Origin: an uncultured Eubacteriales bacterium
GTDB taxonomy: Bacteria > Bacillota > Clostridia > Oscillospirales > Oscillospiraceae
Assembly (NCBI GenBank): GCA_900546415.1
Contig: URCY01000072.1
Span: 1-6,794 of the forward strand
Direction: 5' to 3'
Length of the DNA: 6,794 nt
This document shows positions 1 through 5,644 of this stretch, one piece after another; positions within the stretch are counted from its first letter, which is position 1, and each line of letters opens with the position of its first letter. The notes below the pieces were generated by a model that saw nothing but the letters and a program-made list of their open reading frames with translations, ran no database searches and had not been told where the DNA came from. Position numbers and translations under genes: made by a program.

Positions 1-79
1 AGTATTCCTGCGATTTCCAAACCTCAATTTGGAACAAAATCCCTCGCTGACCACTTTTGCGATTTAATCAGAGGTTCCC
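1..79 (-). repeat. Interspersed repeat copy, left end, truncated by window edge
   Basis: Read on the minus strand from 79 downwards, this begins GGGAACCTCTGATTAAATCG. The same word with two changes begins at 6734 on the plus strand. Further in, both copies share TCAGCG (minus-strand 50-45; 6764-6769), TTTTG and a CCAA-containing hairpin. In this copy the hairpin is a perfect 7-bp stem, TTCCAAA with TTTGGAA (15-21 and 28-34), around a 6-nt loop. No coding capacity is visible. The shape, a conserved tip followed by internal palindromes, could suit a transposon end, a MITE or a palindromic intergenic repeat. The family is not recognised. Confidence 0.7.
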
Positions 80-107
80 AAGCTCCATTGTGTGGACCTC
101 CCGATGA
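68..107 (-). other. Possible six-codon mini-ORF inside a hairpin, downstream of the GTPase operon
   Basis: On the minus strand a GGGAGG ribosome-site-like word (about 97-102) is followed 8 nt later by ATG (88-86) and the codons for MELGNL, then TGA (70-68). The arms at 71-78 and 94-100 can pair (GAGGT with ACCTC plus two more pairs across a bulge), which would bury the start codon in a hairpin. The stop codon and last codons lie in the interspersed repeat. A chance ATG after a purine run is quite possible, and no downstream gene is visible for a leader peptide to control. Confidence 0.15.
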
Positions 108-142
108 TGATTTGCGTCGGGCAGGGAAGCGCTGCCTCGGCG

Positions 143-1078
143 TCAGAAGGTCGCGACTTCGTTTTTGGCCGGTTCGGCCGGCTCGACGGAAATGGCCGTC
201 AGGACGGGTCCTTTTCCGCGGTAGAGCGCGTTGAAGCGGTATTCGATGCTCGCCGTGAGCATGATCCAGTCACGGGCGTGCAGCTCGTTGGCGCGGTCAT
301 AGCGGCAGGGAAGCCCCATAAACTGGATGTCCTCGACGCAGCAGGTCATGACGAAGCGCCCCGGCGCGAAGAAGCCGTCGCGCTCCTTGCGCAGACGCGC
401 GACCTGTGCCTTGAAGCGCACGGTCTTGCCGTGGTATTTCTTTGGCTCCTCGTTCATATCGCGGAACCAGAGCGCGTAATCGTCGTCGCCGATCTCGACG
501 ATCGGCGCGTTGAGGTCAAAGGGGAGGGGATCCTCAATCTCGTCATACTGCGTCTTGCCGTCGGCGTATTCATACATGATCCCGACGCGGCGGTTGAGCG
601 CGCGCGCCAGCTTGTGGAAGGGCATGACGTCCGCGCCAACGGGCATTCGGTTGAACACGACCATCTCGCAGCCGGTCAGCTTGTCCACGACCAGAGAACG
701 CATATTGGCGTTATAGGCCATGATCGTCGTCGCGTCGGCGAACATGACCTCCTGCGCGAGCTGCCAGCTTTCGGGCATTTTTTGATAAAAGGGCCCGATC
801 TGAAGCATTCCGTTCAGCTCGACGACGACGCGCTCGGCCTGATGCTTGCGGAAGAGCGCCTCCAGCTCGGCCGTGGTGATCTGCTCTTGATCGATGACCT
901 CGAGGAAAACGTCCTTGTGGGGATAGGGCTGGGGGTCATATTCCTCCTCGCCCTCCTCGCAGACCAGAAGCAGCGTCCGCTCCCCGGCGTTGAAGCGCGG
1001 GTCGCAGAGCGTCTCCTGAATGAATTTCGTTTTGCCGGATTCCAAAAAGCCGGTGAAGGCATAGACAGGATAGGGCAT
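143..1078 (-). CDS. Diverged G3E (CobW-like) GTPase with a C-terminal YcgQ/DUF1980-like domain
   Basis: A 311-residue cytosolic protein with no signal peptide. The N-terminal half is a G3E/CobW-type P-loop domain: Walker A GFLESGKT at residues 10-17, a VVVELNG segment at 84-90 in the place of the family's IEPSG, and FNRMP at 142-146 in the place of the guanine-specificity NKxD. The CxCC metal motif of true CobW proteins is missing; an acidic EEGEEEYD stretch lies near that place. From about residue 215 the sequence changes to a beta-rich domain with GRFVMTCCVEDIQFMGL (240-256), resembling the C-terminal domain of the YcgQ/TIGR03943 permease-subunit family. The ATG at 1078 is chosen because AAAGGAG precedes it by 9 nt; a longer reading would run into the upstream gene. 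That gene stops 14 nt before this start, so the two are co-transcribed and probably translationally coupled. A role in metal handling with its partner is inference. No terminator is visible downstream. Confidence 0.85.
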   Translation of the reverse strand: MPYPVYAFTGFLESGKTKFIQETLCDPRFNAGERTLLLVCEEGEEEYDPQPYPHKDVFLEVIDQEQITTAELEALFRKHQAERVVVELNGMLQIGPFYQKMPESWQLAQEVMFADATTIMAYNANMRSLVVDKLTGCEMVVFNRMPVGADVMPFHKLARALNRRVGIMYEYADGKTQYDEIEDPLPFDLNAPIVEIGDDDYALWFRDMNEEPKKYHGKTVRFKAQVARLRKERDGFFAPGRFVMTCCVEDIQFMGLPCRYDRANELHARDWIMLTASIEYRFNALYRGKGPVLTAISVEPAEPAKNEVATF

Positions 1079-1092
1079 GATGAAAAACTCCT

Positions 1093-2238
1093 TTACACGC
1101 CGAACAGGGCGGCAATCGCCGATTCGTTGAGCTTCGAGCCGATCACGCACAGGCGGCCGGTGACGGCGGCGCTGCCGCTGCGGACGTCGATCTCACCGGG
1201 GACATGGTCAAAGTGCAGCCAAGAGCCGTCTTCGTTTTCCACGATGCCCTTTGCACGCAGAACAACGCCGTATTGCTCGCTGTCATCGAGCGCCTTCAGA
1301 ATCTGGCGGAGCTTGTCTTCCGTGAATTTCTTCGGCGTCTCGACGCCCCAGCTCTGGAAGATCTCGTCGGCATCGTGGCCGTGGTGATGGTGATGATGGT
1401 GGTGCTCGTGCTCCTCGTCCTCATCGTGGTCGTGGTGGCCGCAGCAGCAGTGCCCGTCCTCATCGTCATGGTCATGATGGTGATGCTCGTCCTCGTCATG
1501 GTCATGGTGGTGATGGTGCTCATGCTCGTCCTCGTCATGATCGTGATGGTGATGGTGGCAGGAGCACTCCGGATCGTCGCATTCCTCGCCGTCCTCATGG
1601 GCGTGCTCATGCTCGATCATTTCGGCAAGCTCTGCCGTCAGATCGTGCTGTCCGCGCATGGCCTCGAGGATCTGCGCGCCGGTGAGCTGATCCCAAGGCG
1701 TCGTGATGATCACGGCGTGGGCGTTGTGCTCGCGCAGCAGGGCAACAGCCTGCTCCAGCTTCTCCTGCGGCATATTCTGCGTGCGGCTCAGGATAACGGT
1801 CGAGGCGGTCTCGACCTGATTGGTATAAAACTCGCCGAAATTTTTCAGGTACATTTTGCACTTGGTCGCGTCGGCAACGGTGATGAAGCTGCCGAGCGTG
1901 ACGTCGTCGGTCGCGACGCGCTCCACGGCGGCAATGACGTCGGAGAGCTTACCGACGCCGGACGGCTCGATCAGGATGCGGTCGGGGTGATAGTCCGTAA
2001 TGACCTGACGCAGCGCCTTGCCGAAATCGCCGACCAGCGAGCAGCAGATGCAGCCAGAGTTCATCTCGTTGACACGGATACCCGCGTCCTGCATGAAGCC
2101 GCCGTCGATGCCGATCTCGCCGAATTCGTTTTCGATCAGAACAATCTGCTCGCCCTGGTAGGCCTCGCGGATCATTTTCTTAATGAGCGTGGTCTTGCCC
2201 GCTCCAAGAAAACCGGAATAAATGTCAATGGTTGTCAT
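1093..2238 (-). CDS. CobW/COG0523-family G3E GTPase with long His-rich insert, putative metallochaperone
   Basis: A 381-residue cytosolic GTPase of the group that delivers or inserts metals (zinc, cobalt, nickel) into client proteins. Motifs in order: Walker A GFLGAGKTT (9-17), ENEFGEIGIDG (36-46), the diagnostic CxCC motif GCICC (62-66), IEPSGVG (90-96) and SRTQ (151-154) where many G3E GTPases have NKxD. A His/Asp/Glu/Cys tract fills residues 210-288, followed by a CobW C-terminal domain (about 293-381, with SWGVE and VPGEIDVR). His-rich tracts in this family bind divalent metal, often zinc or nickel; the metal here cannot be read from sequence. The ATG at 2238 is preferred over an in-frame GTG at 2265 because the family begins a few residues before the P-loop and AAAGGAAG lies between the two. 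It is the first gene of an operon with the YcgQ-like fusion. No recognisable Zur box was found in its promoter. Confidence 0.93.
   Translation of the reverse strand: MTTIDIYSGFLGAGKTTLIKKMIREAYQGEQIVLIENEFGEIGIDGGFMQDAGIRVNEMNSGCICCSLVGDFGKALRQVITDYHPDRILIEPSGVGKLSDVIAAVERVATDDVTLGSFITVADATKCKMYLKNFGEFYTNQVETASTVILSRTQNMPQEKLEQAVALLREHNAHAVIITTPWDQLTGAQILEAMRGQHDLTAELAEMIEHEHAHEDGEECDDPECSCHHHHHDHDEDEHEHHHHHDHDEDEHHHHDHDDEDGHCCCGHHDHDEDEEHEHHHHHHHHGHDADEIFQSWGVETPKKFTEDKLRQILKALDDSEQYGVVLRAKGIVENEDGSWLHFDHVPGEIDVRSGSAAVTGRLCVIGSKLNESAIAALFGV
1375..1611 (-). repeat. His/Asp/Glu-rich coding tract with imperfect 39-bp repeats
   Basis: These 79 codons hold 35 histidines, many Asp/Glu residues and six cysteines (C220, C225, C227 and the CCC at 264-266). 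The unit HHHHHDHDEDE occurs at residues 228-238 and again at 241-251, 39 bp apart. Shorter versions follow at 252-261 and 268-276, and eight consecutive histidines sit at 279-286. The pattern suggests growth by slippage or unequal exchange of CAC/CAT and GAC/GAG codons. It lies between the GTPase domain and the CobW C-terminal domain. Confidence 0.9.
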
Positions 2239-2259
2239 AATTTGCCTTGCTTCCTTTCG

Positions 2260-2273
2260 GGGCACGAATGCCC
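2260..2273 (-). promoter_or_regulatory. Small hairpin with TTCG loop in the GTPase operon leader
   Basis: On the minus strand GGGCA, TTCG, TGCCC forms a 5-bp stem with a TTCG tetraloop just upstream of the AAAGGAAG ribosome-site region. It may stabilise the transcript's 5' end or affect ribosome access. It is short and could be chance. Confidence 0.3.
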
Positions 2274-2292
2274 ACTGTATTTTCTTCCTGAT

Positions 2293-2321
2293 ATTATACC
2301 ACTTTCGTCAAGCCTCTGCAA
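2293..2321 (-). promoter_or_regulatory. Sigma-A promoter of the GTPase operon
   Basis: On the minus strand a perfect -10 TATAAT (2298-2293) has an extended-10 TG just upstream (TGG at 2301-2299). At 17-bp spacing there is a weak -35, TTGCAG (2321-2316). Transcription would start near 2286, leaving a leader of about 48 nt before the ATG at 2238. The promoter lies just beyond the lipoprotein gene's terminator, so the operon is an independent unit. Confidence 0.75.
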
Positions 2322-2354
2322 GAAAAATCGGGCCGTCCAAGCGGACAGCCCGAT
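2320..2354 (-). terminator. Rho-independent terminator of the lipoprotein gene
   Basis: Positions 2327-2338 pair with 2343-2354 with one C/A mismatch (2334/2347), giving a GC-rich 12-position stem closed by a 4-nt loop. On the minus strand the stem is followed by TTTTTCTT. It begins 11 nt after the lipoprotein stop codon (2366-2368). Confidence 0.92.
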
Positions 2355-2365
2355 AATTGCTGCGA

Positions 2366-3088
2366 TCAAGCGGCCAGAGCAAACATCATGAACGCGCTGT
2401 TGATGGTGTCGGCGTTCTGGGAGGAATAGGTGACGGTGTAGCAGATGCCGTCGAACAGGAAGTAGATCTGGGTCTGATAGACCGTGACGTCGTTCACGGT
2501 CATGGTCTGGTTGATGCAGGCCTTCTCAACGTCGCCGACGAGAACCTTGCCGGCCTCAATGTTCTCGACCGTATAACCCGCGGAGGCATAAGCCTGCTCG
2601 AGCTGCGGGATCAGAGACTCGATCAGCTCTTCCTCGGTCATCGTGGCTTCCTCTTCGGAGAGGACGGACATCGTGCCGCCAAAGTTGTCGCCGTCGTCGT
2701 TGCCGGCATAGAGCGGTATGATCTGGGCGGTGCTCAGCGCGTCCTTGAGGTCGGCGGCGTCGACGATGGAGGTCAGGTCGATCGTGTTGAGCTGCTGCAC
2801 CTGCTCCATGTCGAGCAGCGTCCAGCCCTCGGCCGGGGTGAAGCTGAAGCCCGCAGCCTCGTTGACATAAACGTTATTCTCAACGGTGCCGAGGTAGGAA
2901 GCGACTTCTTCGTTGATGGTCGCGGCGGGCTCCTCAGTGGACTCGGTGGTCGCTTCGGTCGTGGATTCGGTGGTGGACTCGGTGGTCGCTTCGGTCGTGG
3001 ATTCGGTGGTCGGGGCGGCCTTCTCGCCGCAGGCGGCGAGGCTCAGAACCAGCGCGAGCGCCATCAGAATCGCTAAAAACTTTTTCAT
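2366..3088 (-). CDS. Secreted lipoprotein with Thr/Ser/Glu linker, function unknown
   Basis: A 240-residue predicted lipoprotein. MKK is followed by a hydrophobic stretch and the lipobox LAAC, with the lipidated cysteine at residue 20, so the mature protein should be anchored to the outer face of the membrane. Residues 26-55 are a flexible acidic linker made of TTES/TTEA units, including an exact 12-residue duplication. Residues about 60-240 look globular: NVYVNEAAGFSFTPAEGW (72-89) resembles the GFSF...P..W opening of PsbP/DUF1795-like extracellular domains, and the end (FDGICYTVTYSSQ) is beta-rich. That resemblance is weak and I do not assign a function. The start at 3088 is set by AAAGGAG 8 nt upstream and by the signal peptide; longer in-frame readings would cross the promoter. 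It is monocistronic. Its position beside the metal GTPase operon suggests, but does not show, a link. Confidence 0.9.
   Translation of the reverse strand: MKKFLAILMALALVLSLAACGEKAAPTTESTTEATTESTTESTTEATTESTEEPAATINEEVASYLGTVENNVYVNEAAGFSFTPAEGWTLLDMEQVQQLNTIDLTSIVDAADLKDALSTAQIIPLYAGNDDGDNFGGTMSVLSEEEATMTEEELIESLIPQLEQAYASAGYTVENIEAGKVLVGDVEKACINQTMTVNDVTVYQTQIYFLFDGICYTVTYSSQNADTINSAFMMFALAA
2939..3010 (-). repeat. Exact 36-bp tandem duplication in the lipoprotein linker
   Basis: Positions 2939-2974 and 2975-3010 are identical, each encoding TTESTTEATTES (residues 27-50). The period is a multiple of three, so the frame is kept. Exact identity, including synonymous positions, suggests a recent duplication. 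Confidence 0.95.
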
Positions 3089-3132
3089 TCTTTTTTCTCC
3101 TTTTCTTGCTGCTGAAGCATCAGCGCAAGTCC

Positions 3133-3161
3133 ATTCTATCACCTGCATGAGCAAATTGCAA
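3133..3161 (-). promoter_or_regulatory. Sigma-A promoter of the lipoprotein gene
   Basis: On the minus strand TTGCAA (3161-3156), a 17-bp spacer and TAGAAT (3138-3133) match the sigma-A pattern at 4 of 6 and 5 of 6 positions, with an extended-10 TG before the -10. The predicted start near 3126 gives a leader of about 38 nt. It lies back to back with the ruv operon promoter. Confidence 0.7.
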
Positions 3162-3203
3162 GTAAAAATACGGAAGATAATACTAGCGATTTTTTGTGAA
3201 ATA

Positions 3204-3229
3204 TGGTATGATAGAAATGAGGTGATTTG
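3204..3229 (+). promoter_or_regulatory. Extended -10 promoter and ribosome site of the small-protein/ruvCAB operon
   Basis: TGGTATGAT (3204-3212) is an extended -10 element. No good -35 is seen at 16-18 bp spacing. GAGGTGAT (3219-3226) is the ribosome site for the ATG at 3232. With transcription starting near 3219 the leader would be very short and the ribosome site would lie almost at the 5' end, so the true start may be further upstream. Confidence 0.5.
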
Positions 3230-3231
3230 AA

Positions 3232-3438
3232 ATGGAAGAAGAAAAACGCGCAATTGAGCCGCAGAACGGCGAAACGCCGGAGGAAAAGCCGCCCTTTACC
3301 CCCAGCTCCAAGAGCAAGCGAATTTTCGCATGGGTGCTGTTCGGCATCGTGATCATCGCGATCATCAACTGGCTGCTGTGCATCGCCATCCCGGACTGGC
3401 AGCAGACCGTCAAGAGCTGGTTTAGCGGCCTGTTCTGA
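3232..3438 (+). CDS. Small single-span membrane protein, first gene of the ruv operon
   Basis: A 68-residue protein that I do not recognise. Residues 1-30 are hydrophilic, first acidic (MEEEK...) then proline-rich and basic (KPPFTPSSKSKR). One transmembrane segment follows at about 31-53 (IFAWVLFGIVIIAIINWLL then CIAI), and then a short tail with several aromatics (WQQTVKSWFSGLF). The basic residues just before the span predict the N-terminus in the cytoplasm. It has a good ribosome site (GAGGTGAT), and ruvC begins 9 nt after its stop codon, so it is co-transcribed with the recombination genes. In many Firmicutes the gene before ruvC is yebC-like, which this is not. Whether it has anything to do with recombination is unknown. 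Confidence 0.8.
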   Translation: MEEEKRAIEPQNGETPEEKPPFTPSSKSKRIFAWVLFGIVIIAIINWLLCIAIPDWQQTVKSWFSGLF

Positions 3439-3447
3439 GGCATCGGC

Positions 3448-3939
3448 GTGCTGATTCTGGGAATCGACCCCGGCTATGCGACGACCGGCTTCGGCCTGAT
3501 CCGCGCCGAGCGGAGCACCTATTCGCTCCTGCAATACGGCACCGTCACGACACCGCCGACGCTGACCTTTCCGCAGCGGCTGGCCATGCTCTATGACGAC
3601 ACGACGCGCCTGCTCGAGGTCACAAGGCCGGATGCCGTCGCGGTCGAGGAGCTGTTCTGGGGTCACAATATCACGACCGGCATCGGCGTTTCGCACGGGC
3701 GCGGTGTGATCCTGCTCGCCGTCGAGAAGGCGGGCGTGGAGCTGTTTGAATATACGCCGATGCAGGTCAAGCAGGCCGTGGTCGGCTACGGCAAGGCGGA
3801 AAAACGGCAGGTCATGGACATGACGCGCCGTCTGCTCAGGCTCGACCGGCTTCCTCGGCCGGACGATGCTGCCGACGCCATTGCCATCGCACTGTGCCAC
3901 GCGCGGTCGTCGACGAGTCTTTTGAATCGGAGAGAATAA
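3448..3939 (+). CDS. ruvC: Holliday junction resolvase RuvC (crossover junction endodeoxyribonuclease)
   Basis: A 163-residue, full-length RuvC, the dimeric nuclease that makes paired nicks across Holliday junctions during recombinational repair. All four acidic metal-binding residues are visible: D7 in GIDPG, E67 in AVEELFW, and D140 and D143 in RPDDAADAIAIALCH. The junction-binding region GHNITTGIGVSHGRGV (72-87) is also present. The start is GTG at 3448, chosen because the family begins within a few residues of the GIDPG strand. Its ribosome site GAGG (3437-3440) overlaps the TGA of the small membrane-protein gene, favouring translational coupling. ruvA begins one nucleotide after its stop codon. 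Confidence 0.97.
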   Translation: MLILGIDPGYATTGFGLIRAERSTYSLLQYGTVTTPPTLTFPQRLAMLYDDTTRLLEVTRPDAVAVEELFWGHNITTGIGVSHGRGVILLAVEKAGVELFEYTPMQVKQAVVGYGKAEKRQVMDMTRRLLRLDRLPRPDDAADAIAIALCHARSSTSLLNRRE

Positions 3940-3940
3940 C

Positions 3941-4546
3941 ATGTTTTATTATTTGAACGGGGAGATTACCCTTTTGGAGGAAAATCTCGCCGTGGTGGAC
4001 TGCGGCGGCGTGGGCTTCGCCTGCCGCACAACGGCCTATACGCAGTCGAAGCTCCGTGTCGGACAGACGGCGAAGCTTTTCACCTACTGCAACATCCGCG
4101 AGGATGCGTTCGATATTTTCGGCTTCTCCACACGCGAGGAGCTGCGCTGCTTTGAGCTGCTCGTCGGCGTGACGGGAGTCGGCCCGAAGGCCGCAATCGC
4201 GATCCTGTCCTCGGCCTCGCCCGAGCGCTTCACGCTGGCCATTATGACGCAGGACGAAAAAATGCTCACTGCCGCGCCGGGCGTCGGCAAAAAGCTGGCG
4301 CAGCGCATCATTCTTGAGCTGAAGGATAAGCTCGGCAGCGCGGTCACAGAGGTCGATTTCTCCGGAAGCGCCGGCGGCGCGCCGATCCCGGCGGCCGGGA
4401 GCAATCTGGCGCTTGCGCAGGCTGCGCTGGCCGAGCTGGGCTACAGCGGAGCGGAGATCGCCTCGGCGCTCAAGGGCGTGCCGGTCGAGGGGCTTTCGAC
4501 CGAGGAGATCGTCAAAAAATGTCTGCGCGCAATGGTAATGGGGTGA
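3941..4546 (+). CDS. ruvA: Holliday junction branch-migration protein RuvA
   Basis: A 201-residue RuvA, the tetrameric subunit that holds the four-way junction open and recruits the RuvB motors. Domain I (about 1-63) is the OB fold starting MFYYLNGEI, with acidic residues E54 and D55 at the place of the family's acidic pin. Domain II has two helix-hairpin-helix motifs: LLVGVTGVGPKAAIAIL (73-89) and LTAAPGVGKKLAQRIILEL (109-127). A Gly/Ala/Pro-rich linker (about 141-154) leads to domain III (155-201), which contacts RuvB. The ribosome site GGAGAG lies in the last codons of ruvC, and ruvB starts 4 nt downstream. No key residue is missing. Confidence 0.97.
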   Translation: MFYYLNGEITLLEENLAVVDCGGVGFACRTTAYTQSKLRVGQTAKLFTYCNIREDAFDIFGFSTREELRCFELLVGVTGVGPKAAIAILSSASPERFTLAIMTQDEKMLTAAPGVGKKLAQRIILELKDKLGSAVTEVDFSGSAGGAPIPAAGSNLALAQAALAELGYSGAEIASALKGVPVEGLSTEEIVKKCLRAMVMG

Positions 4547-4550
4547 GGCA

Positions 4551-5591
4551 ATGAGCATAGAGTTTTCACAGGAGCAGGAGGCGCCGATCGTCACGACCTC
4601 CTTTATCGCGGCGGACGCAGGAGAGCTGACGCTGCGGCCGAAGCATCTTTCGGAATACAACGGGCAGGAGAAGGTCAAGGAAAATCTGTCGGTTTATATC
4701 GAAGCGGCGAAGCGGCGAAGCGAGCCGCTCGACCACGTCCTGCTCTATGGCCCGCCGGGGCTGGGCAAAACGACGCTTGCGGGCGTCATCGCCAACGAGA
4801 TGGGCGTGAACATCCGCATCACGTCTGGGCCGGCGATCGAGAAAGCGGGCGACCTTGCGGCGCTTCTGACGAATCTTGGCGAGGGGGACATCCTGTTCAT
4901 CGACGAGATTCACCGCCTGAATACCTCAGTGGAGGAGATCCTCTATCCTGCAATGGAGGACTTTGCCATTGACATTATTGTCGGCAAGGGCCCCTCGGCC
5001 AACTCGATCCGGCTCGATCTGCCGCGCTTCACGCTCATCGGTGCGACGACGCGCGCCGGTCAGCTCTCTGCGCCGCTGCGCGACCGCTTCGGCGTGTCCT
5101 TCCGGCTGGAGCTGTATTCCCCGGAGGAGCTGAGGCGCATCATCACGCGCTCGGCCAATCTGCTCGGGATGCAGATCGACCCGGACGGCGCGCTGGAGCT
5201 GGCGTCAAGAAGCCGCGGCACGCCGCGTATCGCCAACCGGATGCTGCGCCGCGTGCGCGATTTTGCGCAGATCTATTATGACGGCGTCATCACCCGCGAG
5301 GCGGTCGACCATGCGCTGAGCAAGCTCGAGGTCGATCGGCTCGGCCTCGACGCAACGGATCGCCGGATGCTCACGGCTATCATCCGCTATTACGGCGGCG
5401 GTCCGGTCGGGCTGGAGACGCTGGCCGCGACGATCGGCGAGGAGGCCGTGACGCTCGAGGACGTCTATGAGCCCTATCTGATGCAGCTCGGCTTCCTGAC
5501 GCGCACGCCGCGCGGCCGATGCGTGACCAAGCTCGCCTATGACCATTTGCATATACCGCACGGAAATGATGGGGAGCAACTGTCTTTTTGA
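4551..5591 (+). CDS. ruvB: Holliday junction branch-migration ATPase RuvB
   Basis: A 346-residue AAA+ motor that forms hexameric rings on each side of the RuvA-bound junction and pumps DNA. Visible motifs: LRPKHLSEYNGQEKVKENL (28-46), Walker A GPPGLGKTT (67-75), Walker B LFIDEIH (115-121), sensor 1 GATTRAG (164-170), the arginine-finger segment LRDRFG (176-181) and sensor 2 RGTPRIANRMLRR (222-234). A C-terminal winged helix follows, with GGGPVGLETLA and GFLTRTPRGR. The length is normal for the family. The ATG at 4551 is preceded by GGGTGAGG, which overlaps the ruvA stop codon. ruvB closes the operon; no clear hairpin-plus-T-tract terminator follows. Confidence 0.98.
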   Translation: MSIEFSQEQEAPIVTTSFIAADAGELTLRPKHLSEYNGQEKVKENLSVYIEAAKRRSEPLDHVLLYGPPGLGKTTLAGVIANEMGVNIRITSGPAIEKAGDLAALLTNLGEGDILFIDEIHRLNTSVEEILYPAMEDFAIDIIVGKGPSANSIRLDLPRFTLIGATTRAGQLSAPLRDRFGVSFRLELYSPEELRRIITRSANLLGMQIDPDGALELASRSRGTPRIANRMLRRVRDFAQIYYDGVITREAVDHALSKLEVDRLGLDATDRRMLTAIIRYYGGGPVGLETLAATIGEEAVTLEDVYEPYLMQLGFLTRTPRGRCVTKLAYDHLHIPHGNDGEQLSF

Positions 5592-5644
5592 CCGAAATAA
5601 TGTTCTTTAATTTGTGTAGAATAGATAAAGTTGTCCATTTCGGT
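5591..5644. repeat. Inverted repeat ACCGAAAT/ATTTCGGT with nested stem
   Basis: Positions 5591-5598 pair perfectly with 5637-5644 (8 bp). Inside, CTTTA (5605-5609) can pair with TAAAG (5626-5630) across a symmetrical 6-by-6 internal loop. It starts at the last base of ruvB and is followed by an A-run rather than a T-run on the plus strand, so it is not a standard terminator for ruvB. A further ATTTCGG lies at 5672-5678, inside the next promoter. It could be an operator, an mRNA 3'-end structure, or chance in AT-rich DNA. Confidence 0.4.

Noticed and set aside
92..1387. Long open frame on the plus strand opposite the YcgQ-like GTPase gene
   Set aside because: It is antisense to a gene with clear motifs. 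The high GC codon bias keeps the opposite strand open, and the predicted protein shows no recognisable domain or ribosome site.
1375..1611. Regularly spaced repeats resembling a CRISPR array
   Set aside because: The repeats are in-frame His/Asp/Glu codons without unique spacers, and no cas genes are present.
2239..2330. Zur-type operator in the GTPase operon promoter
   Set aside because: No convincing inverted repeat of the Firmicutes Zur type was found around the -10 or -35.
1204..2391. Plus-strand open frame with a Val/Met-rich hydrophobic stretch that looks like membrane spans
   Set aside because: The hydrophobic stretch is just the reverse complement of His/Asp/Glu codons in the His-rich tract.
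3089..3253. N-terminal extension of the lipoprotein to an upstream in-frame start
   Set aside because: The extension would overlap the gene's own promoter and place residues before a perfect lipoprotein signal peptide.
3139..3942. Long minus-strand open frame opposite the small membrane-protein gene and ruvC
   Set aside because: It is antisense to ruvC, which has all catalytic residues, and it crosses the promoter region between the divergent genes.
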